A stretch of DNA of 64,000 nt. Source: Pseudomonas kilonensis (lineage in GTDB: Bacteria > Pseudomonadota > Gammaproteobacteria > Pseudomonadales > Pseudomonadaceae). Shown piece after piece: positions 54,212 to 63,495 of this stretch (position 1 is its first letter; each line of letters begins with the position of its first letter). The notes under the pieces are model-generated. The model had not been told where the DNA came from and ran no database searches. It saw only the letters and a program-made list of their open reading frames with translations. The stretch is from assembly GCF_001269885.1 (NCBI RefSeq), contig NZ_LHVH01000017.1, forward strand, positions 496,001-560,000. Reading direction: 5' to 3'. The position numbers were made by a program, and so were the translations under genes.

Positions 54212-55924
54212 CTAAGGCTCCTTGTCCTGGTTGCCAGGATAAAAGCCATGGAGCAGGCGATAGCGGTCATGACGGACCTGATCCACATGCTGCTGGACCT
54301 GCTGCTCGGGCAGGCCGAGCATGATCAGGGCGTGGGAAGCCAGCATCAGGCTTGACTCGAGCAGTTCCGGGACCACTTCGCTGGCCCCGGCTGCCTGCAA
54401 TTCGGCCAGTTGGCTGTCGTCACGGGTGCGCACCAGGATCGGTACTTGATGGTTGACCTGGCGGGCCGCCTTGAGCACGGTGATGGCGATGTCGGTCTTG
54501 TCCACCGCGATCACCAGCAACCTGGCGCGGCTCAAGCCAACGGCCGCAAGCAGGTCACCTCGTCGTGAATCCCCATAGTGCACGCAGTTTTCCCCGACGG
54601 TGGCTTCCTGGATGATCACCGGGTCGTCATCCAGGGCGACGAACGCCTGGCCTTCGCGGCGCAGGAACCGCCCGATGGACTGGCCGACGCGGCCGTAGCC
54701 GCAAATGACCACATGGCCCGACAAGCCGGCATTGAGTGCGCTGATCTGGTCCAGTTGCGCCTCTTCGTTGGGTTTGCGATGCAGGTGCGCGGCTACGCGT
54801 GGCGCGGCGCGCAGCAACAACGGGGTCAGCAGCATCGAGCAGAATGTCGCGGCCAGCAGCAGGCCGCTGATGTCGGCGGGCATGAGGCGGTTCTGCTGCA
54901 TCAGCGCCATCAGGGCAAAGCAGAATTCGCCGCCCTGGGCCAGCGCCAGGCCGCTGCGCCAGGCGGTTTCACCGTCGCTGCCGCGCCATTTCACCAGGAT
55001 GGCGACCACGCAGCCCTTGATGAGCATCAAACCGAGGGTCAATCCCAGGATCAACAAGCCGTCATCGAGGAACAGCTGCAGGTCGATCAGCATGCCGATG
55101 CTGACAAAGAACAGCCCCAGCAGGATGTCGCGGAACGGGCGTATGTCGGCTTCGATCTGATGTCGGTAGTGGCTTTCCCCCAGCAGCATGCCCGCCAGGA
55201 ACGCACCCAGGGCCGGTGACAAACCGAGCAGGTGGGTCAGCCATGCCGTCAGCAACACGATCACCAGGGCCAGCAGCACGAACAGTTCTGCGGATCGGGA
55301 CGCCGCCACTTCATGGAACAGCCGGGGCAACAGCAGCCGACTGGCCAGTAGCAGGCCACCGAACAAAACCAAGGTCTTGCCCAGGGTCAAGGGCAGCGCC
55401 CAGTACCACGGGTGCTCGCTACTGCCAGCGAAGACCGGTACCAGGGTCAACAGCAGCACCGCGACCACGTCCTGGAACAACAACACGCCGATGGCGTTCT
55501 GGCCGTGGCTGCTGAAAATCTCGCCCAGGCTGGTCAACTCCTTGCTGACGATGGCAGTGGAGGACAAGGCCAGCCCGGCACCGAGCAACAACGCGGCGAT
55601 CGCAGGCGCGCCGCCCAATGCCAGCAATCCCGCCAGGACTGCCCCCGAGCACAGCACCTGCAGGCTGCCGAGGCCGAACACGACCCGACGCAGTTCGAGC
55701 ATTTTCGACAGGGAAAACTCCAGGCCCAGCGAGAACAGCAGGAACACCACCCCGAGCTCGGCCAAGTCTGGCAGTTCTTCGCTGTCGTTGACCCAGTCCA
55801 GCGCGGTAGGCCCGACCGCCAGCCCGACGCAGAGATAACCCAGCACGGGTGGCAGGCGCAGCCGTCTGAACAAGGCGATGACCACCAGGGACGAGGCAAG
55901 GATGATCAGCAGGTTGGCAAACAA
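54212..55924 (-). CDS. Kef-type monovalent cation:proton antiporter (CPA2)
   Basis: A 570-residue transporter. About twelve membrane helices (1-390) carry the CPA2 motifs LPPVLGYLCVGLAVGP, GLALSSTAIVSKELTSLGE and QDVVAVLLLT. A cytosolic RCK-N/TrkA-N domain (about 405-520) has the nucleotide loop VVICGYGRVGQSIGRFL. The start is placed at TTG 55924 (then FANLLIILASSLVV) because ACGGAG lies six bases before it; ATGs further upstream lack a site. It resembles KefB/KefC or YbaL. The ion (K+ or Na+) and any glutathione gating cannot be read from sequence. Confidence 0.9.
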   Translation of the reverse strand: MFANLLIILASSLVVIALFRRLRLPPVLGYLCVGLAVGPTALDWVNDSEELPDLAELGVVFLLFSLGLEFSLSKMLELRRVVFGLGSLQVLCSGAVLAGLLALGGAPAIAALLLGAGLALSSTAIVSKELTSLGEIFSSHGQNAIGVLLFQDVVAVLLLTLVPVFAGSSEHPWYWALPLTLGKTLVLFGGLLLASRLLLPRLFHEVAASRSAELFVLLALVIVLLTAWLTHLLGLSPALGAFLAGMLLGESHYRHQIEADIRPFRDILLGLFFVSIGMLIDLQLFLDDGLLILGLTLGLMLIKGCVVAILVKWRGSDGETAWRSGLALAQGGEFCFALMALMQQNRLMPADISGLLLAATFCSMLLTPLLLRAAPRVAAHLHRKPNEEAQLDQISALNAGLSGHVVICGYGRVGQSIGRFLRREGQAFVALDDDPVIIQEATVGENCVHYGDSRRGDLLAAVGLSRARLLVIAVDKTDIAITVLKAARQVNHQVPILVRTRDDSQLAELQAAGASEVVPELLESSLMLASHALIMLGLPEQQVQQHVDQVRHDRYRLLHGFYPGNQDKEP

Positions 55925-56113
55925 GGGGAACTCCGTTTCAAGGCTACAACGCACAGCGTAGAGGGGAAAATGCGACAAGCGTCGCTGGAAAAGCATTGGC
56001 GCTCAGTGATTTGCATCAGCGTTTTACCGAAACACCTTGAAGCGAGCCAGCGACTCGACGGTTTTCCGAGGCGGGCCTAGAATGACCGTCTAACTTTTTT
56101 GGGTCTACCCGCC

Positions 56114-56350
56114 ATGCTTCCTGAATGCCAGTTGTTCGGCACCCTGGGGTGTCATCTTTGCGAAGTAGCCGAAGCTGAACTGATGCCTTTCGTCGAACAT
56201 GGATTGTTGGTGGAGTTGGTGGATATCGCCGAGAGCGAAGCTACAGCCGAAACTTATGGGCTACGTATCCCTGTCCTGCGCCGAATCGATACTGACGCAG
56301 AGCTTGACTGGCCTTTTGACGCCGAACAGGTTGTCGCGTTTCTGCGTTGA
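56114..56350 (+). CDS. Glutaredoxin-like (DUF836) protein
   Basis: A 78-residue thioredoxin-fold protein. The N-terminal strand and active site are QLFGTLGCHLCEVAEAEL, with CxxC (Cys13, Cys16). RIPVLRRIDTDAELDWPFDAE contains the cis-Pro loop. Such proteins are small oxidoreductases of unknown partner. The ATG at 56114 is chosen; a TTG five codons earlier is possible. The following small gene is in the same orientation 95 bp downstream. Confidence 0.85.
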   Translation: MLPECQLFGTLGCHLCEVAEAELMPFVEHGLLVELVDIAESEATAETYGLRIPVLRRIDTDAELDWPFDAEQVVAFLR

Positions 56351-56445
56351 TAGTCTCTCCATTCATCGTATCCACGCGCAGCCATTGGCGAAAATTGCAG
56401 TCTTCGGTTACTGTATGCCCATACAGCTATCTGGAGTGCGTCCCC

Positions 56446-56766
56446 TTGGTCAATGTCGAACAACTGAAAAGCAGCGTGAACAGGATGTCCGCGGACGTTG
56501 TGCGCGAGGCAGTCCTGGAACTGCGCCTGGATGGCTTGGTTACCGAAGGCAAGACCCCCTTCAATAAACTGCATTTCAACACCTGTTTCGCCGAGATCGA
56601 AGCGTTGTTCCAGCGTGCCGGCTATCACAAACAGTTGGATGTGGTGGGTTACCAGGGCCTGTTGTACGCGCTGTACGATCCAGGTCGCTGGGAGGCGGTG
56701 GAAGTGCTGCGCTGGTTGAAAGAGTTCACCGAAGCGGCGGCAAAACCGACTTCAGTCACGGCGTAG
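56446..56766 (+). CDS. Conserved-type small protein of unknown function
   Basis: A 106-residue soluble, helix-rich protein from a TTG at 56446 (then VNVEQLKSSVNRMS), with GGAG about ten bases upstream. I recognise no domain. The sequence ELRLDGLVTEGKTPFNKLHFNTCFAEIEALFQRAG has a regular helix-turn pattern and one Cys. Neither signal peptide nor membrane segment is present. It lies between the glutaredoxin-like and pseudouridine synthase genes, all on the plus strand, so an operon is possible. An upstream in-frame codon at 56347 is less likely. Confidence 0.7.
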   Translation: MVNVEQLKSSVNRMSADVVREAVLELRLDGLVTEGKTPFNKLHFNTCFAEIEALFQRAGYHKQLDVVGYQGLLYALYDPGRWEAVEVLRWLKEFTEAAAKPTSVTA

Positions 56767-56838
56767 GGCAATCATTGCTGGGCTGGCTGGTGCGACTGTC
56801 GGATAATGCCACCCTGCAAAAATGCCTAAGAGTTTTCA

Positions 56839-57729
56839 ATGTCCGGTTCATCGTTTTCCGCCGCTCATCATCAGGCCAGTACGTTGTATCTGCCACCCGG
56901 TTCCTGGCAGACGGTGCTGGAGTGCCTGTGCGAGCATTTCAGCGCCATCAGTCGCGAGCAGTGGCTGGACCGGATCGCTCGGGGCCGGGTATTGGACGGG
57001 GAGGGCAAGGCTATCCAGGTCGACTTGCCGTACCGCGAAGGCCTGCGCATCCACTATTTTCGTGAAGTGCCCGATGAGAAGCCGATCCCGGTGGTGGAGT
57101 CGATCCTGTACGCCGACGAACACCTGGTGGTGGCAGACAAACCGCATTTTCTGCCTGTCACTCCGGCGGGCGAATATGTCGAGCAAACCTTGTTGCGGCG
57201 GCTGATCCGTCGGTTGGACAACCCTCATCTGGTGCCCTTGCACCGCATCGATCGGCATACGGCCGGGCTGGTGTTGTTTTCGGCCAACCCGAACACCCGC
57301 TCGGCGTATCAGTCGTTATTTCCGACGCGGCAGATTGAAAAACGCTACCAGGCCATTGCCCGGGCATTGCCTGGGTTGGCCTTTCCCATGGTGCACAAAA
57401 GCCGGATGATCGATGGTGAGCCATTCTTTCGGATGCAGGAAGGGCCGGGCGAGCCCAATACCGAAACGGCCATCGAAGTGCTGGAAAGGAACGGCGAATT
57501 GTGGCGCTATGGCTTGTATCCGGTTACGGGTAAGAAGCATCAGTTGCGGGTTCACATGAATGCCCTTGGGGCGGGGATCTGCAATGATCCGTTTTACCCT
57601 GATGTGCTTCGGGATGTTGAGGATGATTACTCGAATCCTTTGAAGCTGCTGGCTCAAGGGTTGCGTTTTGTTGATCCGGTTACTGGTCAGGAGCGGGGGT
57701 TCGAGAGTGGTATTTCGTTGCAGTGGTAG
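56839..57729 (+). CDS. RluA-family pseudouridine synthase
   Basis: RNA-modifying enzyme of 296 residues. The catalytic Asp is in LHRIDRHTAGLVLFS. ILYADEHLVVADKPHFLPV and PVTGKKHQLRVHMNALG are the other conserved motifs. An S4-like N-terminal part (about 15-70: ISREQWLDRIARGRVLDGEG) is followed by the catalytic domain. It resembles the TruC/RluA-like group with rRNA or tRNA targets; the specific uridine cannot be named. Structured element copy C starts 18 bp downstream. Confidence 0.9.
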   Translation: MSGSSFSAAHHQASTLYLPPGSWQTVLECLCEHFSAISREQWLDRIARGRVLDGEGKAIQVDLPYREGLRIHYFREVPDEKPIPVVESILYADEHLVVADKPHFLPVTPAGEYVEQTLLRRLIRRLDNPHLVPLHRIDRHTAGLVLFSANPNTRSAYQSLFPTRQIEKRYQAIARALPGLAFPMVHKSRMIDGEPFFRMQEGPGEPNTETAIEVLERNGELWRYGLYPVTGKKHQLRVHMNALGAGICNDPFYPDVLRDVEDDYSNPLKLLAQGLRFVDPVTGQERGFESGISLQW

Positions 57730-57747
57730 TTTTTTGTTCAGGGGAAT

Positions 57748-58408
57748 GGTGTGTATATCCGTTTCTTCGGTAACGGCTACTTAGGGTTTCGCCCTTACGG
57801 CGACTCACTTTTTTTCAAACGCCAAAAAAAGTAAGCAAAAAAGGCTTGCCCCACCACTCGGCACCTCGCCTAGGCTCGGTGTGCCCTCACTCCGGCATTG
57901 CTCCGTGGGCCGCCGCGAAGGGCCATCCATGGCCCAGCGCGGCTATCCCGGCATCCATGCCGGGATACCCACTCCACAATGCCTGCGTTCGGCCAGCGTG
58001 GTTTAACGGGGCGTCCAGATCAAAATCCAAAGCAAAGCAAGAGCGGGGTATGTCCAGCATCTGTGTGGCTGGGCCACCGCTATCGCGAGCAGGCTCGCTC
58101 CCACATGGGGCTGCGGGTATTCACAGCATCAGCACACGACACAAACACCTGTGGGAGCGAGCTTGCTCGCGATGACATAGGCACATCCAACATCATCACA
58201 AACTGATCCACCGCTTTCGCGAGCAAGCCCGCTCCCACAGGAGAAACACGGGCCCACGGAGCAATGCCGGAGTGAGGGCGCACCGAGCCTAAGCGAGGTG
58301 CCGAGTGGTGGGGCAGAAGCGTTTTGCTTACTTTTGCGCTTCTCAAAAGTGAGCCGCTGTAAGAGCGGAACCCTAAGCCGCCGTTACCAAAAAAACGGAT
58401 ATACACCC
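57748..58408. repeat. Structured inverted-repeat element, copy C (truncated right arm)
   Basis: Full left arm 57748-58040, three REP cores, then a right arm present only from about 58250 to 58408. The inner half of the right arm, including the long hairpin, is missing, and a REP core abuts the break. In the left arm the CTTAC-loop hairpin reads TCGCC/GGCGA, where all other arms have CCGCT/AGCGG; both are fully paired. The long stem is ATCCC/GGGAT (57945-57966). CAAAG is present twice inside the left arm. Confidence 0.87.
58077..58242. repeat. Triple REP cassette inside element copy C
   Basis: Cores in order minus (58082-58105), plus (58149-58174) and minus (58217-58240), the same alternation as in copy B. 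Confidence 0.88.
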
Positions 58409-58421
58409 AAAACCAAGCCCC

Positions 58422-58462
58422 AAAAAAAACGGCGCCTCCCTCTTCAGGAAGCGCCGTTTTTT
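58422..58462 (-). terminator. Rho-independent terminator of the YgdI/R lipoprotein gene
   Basis: On the minus strand, stem ACGGCGC / GCGCCGT with a 15-base loop and a long T-run. It is a variant of the terminators at 4584 and 34170 and likewise directly joins a repeat arm. Confidence 0.88.
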
Positions 58463-58489
58463 AGCGACATCGGGCAGCAGCGTTACAGA

Positions 58490-58711
58490 TTACAAATCCT
58501 TAACGGTACGAACCTGATCCTTGTTCACACGAGTCTGCTTGCCATCCAGTTGCTCGAATTCGTAGAAGCCGCTTTCTTCATTGTAACGTGGGGCATCGAC
58601 GGTCTGGATTTCGCGACCGTCATTCAAGGTGATCACTGTTGGCGAAGCGCACCCGGCAAGGGTGGCGAGGCCCAGAGCGAGCATGAACGTGGCGAGGGTC
58701 CGTTGTGTCAT
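58490..58711 (-). CDS. YgdI/YgdR-like small lipoprotein
   Basis: A 73-residue lipoprotein. The signal peptide ends in the lipobox LAGC, and the mature part (SPTVITLNDGREIQTVDAP, YEFEQLDGKQTRVNKDQV) is the SH3-like DUF903 domain of YgdI/YgdR. GGAG lies seven bases before the ATG at 58711, so the ATG nine codons upstream is not used. It probably sits in the periplasmic face of a membrane. Function unknown. It is monocistronic, with a terminator joined to repeat copy C. Confidence 0.9.
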   Translation of the reverse strand: MTQRTLATFMLALGLATLAGCASPTVITLNDGREIQTVDAPRYNEESGFYEFEQLDGKQTRVNKDQVRTVKDL

Positions 58712-58786
58712 GGTGTTTCTCCGAAATGGATTCTTCAAGTTACTGACCTTCAGACGTATACATCGCGCGCAAGTTCCTGGCTAGTG

Positions 58787-59389
58787 TCAATCTGACACGC
58801 CTTTGTGTCGGGCCAGTAACTCCGGTGTGTTCAGATTTGCCAGCCGCGGATCGTCGGCAGGGCATTGCAAGGCAACGGCGTGCAGCGCGCGCATGATGCG
58901 ACCGGGGCTGCGTTCGCCTTCGCTCCAGGCCTGTTCGAAGCGTGCTGCCAGAGTCAACGGGATGACGCACAGCAACGGCTCCCAATGCTCGCCGTGGCGC
59001 ACCATCAACGGTTGGTCGGGGTGCTGGCTGGCCGTCCTGCGCATGTCGTCGAGCAGGTTGGCGTCGATTTGCGGCACATCACACGGCAGCACCAGCAAAT
59101 ACGGATGCTTCGCAGCCTTGAGGCCTGCCCGGATGCCCGCCAGTGGCCCGGGAAAGTCGCCTTCCTCGTCATGCACCAACTGATCGGCATACGGTGCATA
59201 ACGTTGCGCATTACGGTTGCAGGAGATGATCAGATCATCGCTCATGGCGCGGGTCTGGCGATGCAGATGGGCAATCAGCGGTTCGCCCTGCCACGGCACC
59301 AGGCCTTTGTCCTGGCCGCCCATGCGTTGTCCGCGCCCGCCCGCCAGGAGCAGGATGGAGCAGGGTGGCAGTGACGTGTTCGAGGTCAT
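58787..59389 (-). CDS. mobA: Molybdenum cofactor guanylyltransferase MobA
   Basis: Transfers GMP from GTP to Mo-molybdopterin to give the bis-MGD cofactor. The 200 residues have the nucleotidyltransferase motif [17 protein letters not shown], then [15 protein letters not shown] and [11 protein letters not shown] (metal Asp). LCVIPLTLA lies near the end. CGGAGAC precedes the ATG at 59389. It diverges from moaB-moeA, with only 78 bp between starts, so the three late-Moco genes probably share a control region. Confidence 0.95.
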   Translation of the reverse strand: MTSNTSLPPCSILLLAGGRGQRMGGQDKGLVPWQGEPLIAHLHRQTRAMSDDLIISCNRNAQRYAPYADQLVHDEEGDFPGPLAGIRAGLKAAKHPYLLVLPCDVPQIDANLLDDMRRTASQHPDQPLMVRHGEHWEPLLCVIPLTLAARFEQAWSEGERSPGRIMRALHAVALQCPADDPRLANLNTPELLARHKGVSD

Positions 59390-59467
59390 GGCGTGTCTCC
59401 GCACGGGCGAAAAAATGAAGCGCTGTGATATAACACCGGGCTGTTTCCTCCACAACTGGACGAGCCT

Positions 59468-60007
59468 ATGAAAGCCAAGGCTGATGTACCTTTCGTGCCG
59501 CTCAATATCGCGGTGCTGACTGTCAGTGATACCCGTACCCTGGAAACCGATACGTCCGGGCAGGTCTTCGTCGATCGGCTCACGGCGGCCGGGCACAACC
59601 TGGCGGAGCGGGTCCTGCTCAAAGATGATTTGTACAAGATCCGCGCGCAAGTCGCGACCTGGATTGCCGAGGACGTGGTGCAGGTGGTGTTGATCACTGG
59701 CGGCACCGGCTTCACGGGGCGTGACAGTACGCCGGAAGCCGTCACGTGCCTGCTGGACAAACAGGTCGATGGTTTTGGTGAGTTGTTCCGACAGATATCC
59801 GTGGCCGACATCGGTACTTCCACCGTGCAGTCCCGGGCGCTGGCTGGCCTGGCCAATGGCACGCTGGTGTGCTGCCTGCCGGGTTCGACCAATGCGGTGC
59901 GTACCGGATGGGATGGCATCCTGGCTGAACAACTGGATGTGCGGCATCGGCCGTGCAACTTCGTGGCTCATTTGAAACAGGCAGCGCCTTGTGAATCCCG
60001 TGGGTAA
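59468..60007 (+). CDS. moaB: Molybdenum cofactor biosynthesis protein MoaB
   Basis: Adenylates molybdopterin or assists this step (MogA-like fold), 179 residues. [38 protein letters not shown] and [21 protein letters not shown] are family motifs, and [18 protein letters not shown] carries the ligand loop. The 3' end overlaps moeA by 17 bp, so the two are in one operon. Confidence 0.94.
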   Translation: MKAKADVPFVPLNIAVLTVSDTRTLETDTSGQVFVDRLTAAGHNLAERVLLKDDLYKIRAQVATWIAEDVVQVVLITGGTGFTGRDSTPEAVTCLLDKQVDGFGELFRQISVADIGTSTVQSRALAGLANGTLVCCLPGSTNAVRTGWDGILAEQLDVRHRPCNFVAHLKQAAPCESRG

Positions 60008-61217
60008 ACCGGGCAAGGCCGGGGCCTTGATGGCCGTTGAGGTCGCGTTGGAGCGACTGCTCGAGATGGCGGCGGCCACGCCGATTGTCCAGCGCGAGCA
60101 TTTGCCGTTGGCCGCGGCGCTAGGGCGAGTGCTCGCCGAGGATCTGGTGTCGACCCTTGATTTGCCGCCATGGCCCAACAGCGCCATGGACGGCTATGCC
60201 TTGCGGCTGGCTGACTGGAATGGCGAGCCGTTGAGGGTCAGCCAGCGGATTTTTGCCGGGCAGGCCCCGGAGCCGCTGGCCGTTGGCACGTGCGCGCGGA
60301 TCTTCACCGGGGCGCCAGTCCCTGCTGGCGCCGATTGCGTCGAGATGCAGGAAAATGCCGTGGTTGAAGACGACCAGCGGGTGCGCTTTACCGAGCGTAT
60401 GGTCAGCGGGCAGAACATTCGCCCCCAGGGACAGGAGACCACCGTCGGGGAGCAGGTTCTCTCTGCTGGCACTCGCCTGGGGCCGATCGAGCTGGGGCTG
60501 GCGGCCTCCTTGGGCTGTGCATCGCTGGAAGTGGTGCGCAAGGTCCGCGTCGCAGTCCTGTCCACGGGGGATGAGCTGGTTGAACCCGGTCAGGCGCTGG
60601 GCCCAGGCCAGATCTATAACAGCAACCGCGTGCTGCTGTGTGGCTGGCTGCAACGCATGGGGTGTGAGGTGGTTGACGCGGGTATCCTGCCCGATGATTT
60701 ATCGGCCACCCGCGAGCGCCTGGCACAGTTGTCAGATGTCGATCTGATCCTGTCCACCGGCGGGGTATCGGTGGGGGAGGCGGACTTCCTGGGCATCGCC
60801 TTGCGCGAGGACGGTGAGCTGGCGCTTTGGAAACTCGCCATCAAGCCGGGTAAGCCGCTGACGTTCGGGCATTACCGCGGCGTGCCGGTCATAGGCCTGC
60901 CTGGAAACCCGGCCTCCACCCTCGTGACTTTCGCATTGCTGGCAAGGCCTTACCTGCTGAGACGCCAGGGCGTTCAGTCGGTGGCGCCGCTCAAGTTCAA
61001 GGTGCCGGCCGGTTTCGCCTGGCCGAAGGCGGGCGGTCGACGAGAGTACTTGCGCGGCCGCATGGAGAATGGTCGAGCGATCATCTACCGAAATCAGAGC
61101 TCGGGTGTCCTGCGCAGCGCGGCCTGGGCCGAAGGGCTGGTCGAAGTGATCGAGGGACGGACGCTGGTGGAGGGCGATGAAGTGGGCTTCATTCCCTTGA
61201 GTGAAGTCCTTGGCTAG
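59991..61217 (+). CDS. moeA: Molybdopterin molybdenumtransferase MoeA
   Basis: Inserts molybdate into adenylated molybdopterin. The 408 residues show the four MoeA domains. [15 protein letters not shown] and [18 protein letters not shown] are in the N-terminal part, and [30 protein letters not shown] and [13 protein letters not shown] form the MogA-like catalytic domain. A C-terminal beta-barrel completes it. The start is GTG at 59991 inside the end of moaB, giving a 17-bp overlap and likely coupling. A 9-bp hairpin (61238-61260) lies 20 bp after the stop. Confidence 0.94.
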   Translation: MNPVGKPGKAGALMAVEVALERLLEMAAATPIVQREHLPLAAALGRVLAEDLVSTLDLPPWPNSAMDGYALRLADWNGEPLRVSQRIFAGQAPEPLAVGTCARIFTGAPVPAGADCVEMQENAVVEDDQRVRFTERMVSGQNIRPQGQETTVGEQVLSAGTRLGPIELGLAASLGCASLEVVRKVRVAVLSTGDELVEPGQALGPGQIYNSNRVLLCGWLQRMGCEVVDAGILPDDLSATRERLAQLSDVDLILSTGGVSVGEADFLGIALREDGELALWKLAIKPGKPLTFGHYRGVPVIGLPGNPASTLVTFALLARPYLLRRQGVQSVAPLKFKVPAGFAWPKAGGRREYLRGRMENGRAIIYRNQSSGVLRSAAWAEGLVEVIEGRTLVEGDEVGFIPLSEVLG

Positions 61218-61237
61218 CCCTGTGGCAGGTGTTCTGC

Positions 61238-61260
61238 GGCCCGAGTCGGATACTCGGGCC
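61238..61260. other. Perfect hairpin between convergent genes
   Basis: GGCCCGAGT / ACTCGGGCC with a 5-base loop. It lacks a T-run on either strand, so it is more likely an mRNA-end stabiliser or a weak terminator serving moeA and the small gene converging on it. Confidence 0.6.
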
Positions 61261-61277
61261 TGCATGCGTCTCACCCT

Positions 61278-61472
61278 TCATCGTGTGAGCAGCATCACCA
61301 ACTGATCGAATCGATTGTTCGCAATCCAGCCCAGCAGGCCGAGCACCACCGCTGCAGCGCCAGCCGAGTAGGCCAGCCGGTGGCGGATCACCTTTACGTC
61401 GGTGCGAATTTCATCCATGTCTTTGCGGATGTATTTGAGGTGGGTTTCCAGTTCAACGACGCGCGGTTCCAA
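61278..61472 (-). CDS. Small coiled-coil, tail-anchored membrane protein
   Basis: A 64-residue protein from a TTG at 61472, preceded by a perfect GGAGG seven bases away. EPRVVELETHLKYIRKDMDEI and TDVKVIRHRL form an N-terminal coiled coil, AYSAGAAAVVLGLLGWIANN a membrane helix, and a short tail (RFDQLVMLLTR) ends it. The layout resembles phage XhlA-like haemolysin/holin accessory proteins, but no phage genes are near. An open frame extends upstream without a ribosome site. Function unknown. Confidence 0.72.
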   Translation of the reverse strand: MEPRVVELETHLKYIRKDMDEIRTDVKVIRHRLAYSAGAAAVVLGLLGWIANNRFDQLVMLLTR

Positions 61473-61934
61473 ATCAATTCCTCCAGCGGGATTACTGCAA
61501 CTTTTGCATTCGTTCCGAGTATCGGCCCGCCCGTTCCCGAAGGACGGGCGCTGCCGGGGCAACAGTTTGTATTCACGGTTATGCATGGGACGGTTCATCC
61601 CCTTGGCCATAACTGTTCAAACGACTGATCCGGCCCCGACGGGCCGTGACGTATCCATCCATGGGTAAGTGCTTCCTTGTGTGATGAGGGTTTTAGCGTT
61701 CCAGCAGAACAGAAGGCCAAGGTCTCTCAATACCGCTAGAGGGTCAATTGAGCCGATTCGCCAGATCTTGTAAGAAAACTCTTCGAATCAAGGCGTATCG
61801 GTCGTGCGAGCTGCCCAACGGTTTTTCTCCCGGGGCAAACCTTCCTGCCTTTTTTAATGAATTGAGCTTCATCGAGGCTATTTCGGTCGAATGAGCGGTC
61901 ACATTTCCTGAACCTTCCAATGACGGAGACAACG
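61473..61934. other. Intergenic region without a supported gene
   Basis: About 460 bp between the small membrane protein and the lipid kinase gene. It contains an imperfect hairpin CCCGTTCC..GGACGGG near 61530-61550. Several short frames run through it without ribosome sites. It presumably holds promoters for both flanking genes. Confidence 0.5.
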
Positions 61935-62852
61935 ATGAGCAAAGGCAAGGCGCTGTTGATTTTGCATGGCAAGCAAGCGCTCAACGAAGAGGTTCGCACG
62001 GCGGTGATGCTCAAGCGCGAGCAGGGCTGGGACCTGGCGGTACGGTTGACCTGGGAAGCCGGTGATGCCCAACGATGCGTCGACGAGGCGTTGGAGGCCG
62101 GTTATACGCGACTGATCGCCGGCGGCGGTGATGGGACCTTGCGTGACATCGCCGAAGCGATCGTCCTCAAAGCGAGCGATGCCAGCCTGGTACTGCTGCC
62201 GCTGGGCACTGCCAACGATTTCGCCCGGGCCGCCGGCGTTCCGTTGGAGCCGGCGCAGGCCCTGGATTTGCTTGACGTTGCGCCACGGGCGGTGGATGTG
62301 GGCGAAGTCTGCGGCCGGATTTTCCTGAACATGGCCACTGGCGGTTTTGGCAGCCAGGTGACGGCGAACACCTCCGAGGACCTCAAGAAAGTCCTGGGGG
62401 GCGCGGCCTACCTGTTCACCGGCCTGTCGCGATTCAGTGAGCTGAGTGCCGCCTATGGTGAGTTGCAAGGCCCCGATTTCCACTGGCAGGGCGATTTGCT
62501 CGCGCTGGGTATCGGCAATGGTCGACAGGCGGGGGGAGGCCATGTGCTGTGCCCGCAGGCGTTGGCCGATGATGGGTTGCTGGACATCAGCATCCTGCCG
62601 GCGCCTCAGGAAGTGGTCAGTACGTTGAAGGACTTGCTGGCGGGCGGCCTGGGCATCGACAACATGTTTGTTCGCGCGCGCTTGCCATGGGTGGAGATCA
62701 AGGTCGCCCAAGGCCTGGATATCAATCTCGATGGCGAGCCGTTGCAGGTCGACGCCCTGCGTTTCACTGTCCGCCCGAAGGCACTGCGCGTGCATCTGCC
62801 GTCCGATTCGCCGCTGTTGGGCGGTGCGGCTGCGCTCAATCGTCCAGGCTGA
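61935..62852 (+). CDS. Lipid kinase YegS-like (diacylglycerol kinase fold)
   Basis: ATP-dependent lipid kinase of 305 residues, closest in pattern to E. coli YegS, which phosphorylates phosphatidylglycerol. The catalytic domain motif IAGGGDGTLRDIAEAI, then LLPLGTANDFARAAGVP and FLNMATGGFGSQVTANT, and the C-terminal sandwich with DDGLLDISILPAP are all present. GGAGAC precedes the ATG at 61935. Its 3' end overlaps the convergent response regulator gene by 17 bp. Confidence 0.92.
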   Translation: MSKGKALLILHGKQALNEEVRTAVMLKREQGWDLAVRLTWEAGDAQRCVDEALEAGYTRLIAGGGDGTLRDIAEAIVLKASDASLVLLPLGTANDFARAAGVPLEPAQALDLLDVAPRAVDVGEVCGRIFLNMATGGFGSQVTANTSEDLKKVLGGAAYLFTGLSRFSELSAAYGELQGPDFHWQGDLLALGIGNGRQAGGGHVLCPQALADDGLLDISILPAPQEVVSTLKDLLAGGLGIDNMFVRARLPWVEIKVAQGLDINLDGEPLQVDALRFTVRPKALRVHLPSDSPLLGGAAALNRPG

Positions 62853-63495
62853 TGATTTTTTCGCGCACCGCGAACAGCACCAGGCCGGCCACGTCATGGA
62901 TCTGCAGGCGCTTCATGACTTGCGCCCGGTGGGTTTCGACGGTCTTGATGCTCAGGTTCAGGCCGTTGGCAATTTCCCGGGTGGACTTGCCGCGTACGAT
63001 CAATCGCAGTATTTCCAGTTGGCGTGCTGTCAGGTTATGGGCCTGGGCGGGGGGCGGCTGGTGCTTCTGGACGCGAGTCAGCGCCTGGTTGATCACGGTG
63101 TGGGCGATGGCCGGGCTCAGGTAGCGTTCATTGTTGCGCAACGCCTCCAGGGCGTGTTTCAGCTCATTGGCAGTGGTGTCCTTGAGCAGATAGCCATGGG
63201 CTCCGGATTCCAGCGCCTGCATGATCAGCGCCGGATCCGTATGCATGGACAGGATCAGCACCTTGCTGTGGGGGCGCACTCGCTTGAGCTGTAGCAGGGC
63301 GTCCAGGCCGCTGGTGTGCTTCATGGAGATGTCCAGCAGTACGATATCGGGGTTCAGCCGTTCGACCAATTCCACCAATTGCGTGCCATCACTGGCCTCG
63401 CCGATGACGGCATAACCGGGGATATCCATGACCAGCGCGCGTACGCCGGCCCTGATCAGGGAATGGTCATCTACCAGAAGCAAATTACAAATCAA
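62836..63495 (-). CDS. NarL-family response regulator
   Basis: A 219-residue regulator. The receiver has LLLVDDHSLIRAGV and IVLLDISMKHTSGLDA (phospho-acceptor Asp), and VLILSMHTDP and YLLKDTT follow. The LuxR-type helix-turn-helix is NLTARQLEILRLIVRGKSTREIANGLNLSIKTVETHRA in pieces. The start is TTG at 63495, overlapping the kinase stop as TTGA, so it is translationally coupled to the upstream sensor kinase. Targets are unknown. Confidence 0.92.
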   Translation of the reverse strand: MICNLLLVDDHSLIRAGVRALVMDIPGYAVIGEASDGTQLVELVERLNPDIVLLDISMKHTSGLDALLQLKRVRPHSKVLILSMHTDPALIMQALESGAHGYLLKDTTANELKHALEALRNNERYLSPAIAHTVINQALTRVQKHQPPPAQAHNLTARQLEILRLIVRGKSTREIANGLNLSIKTVETHRAQVMKRLQIHDVAGLVLFAVREKIISLDD

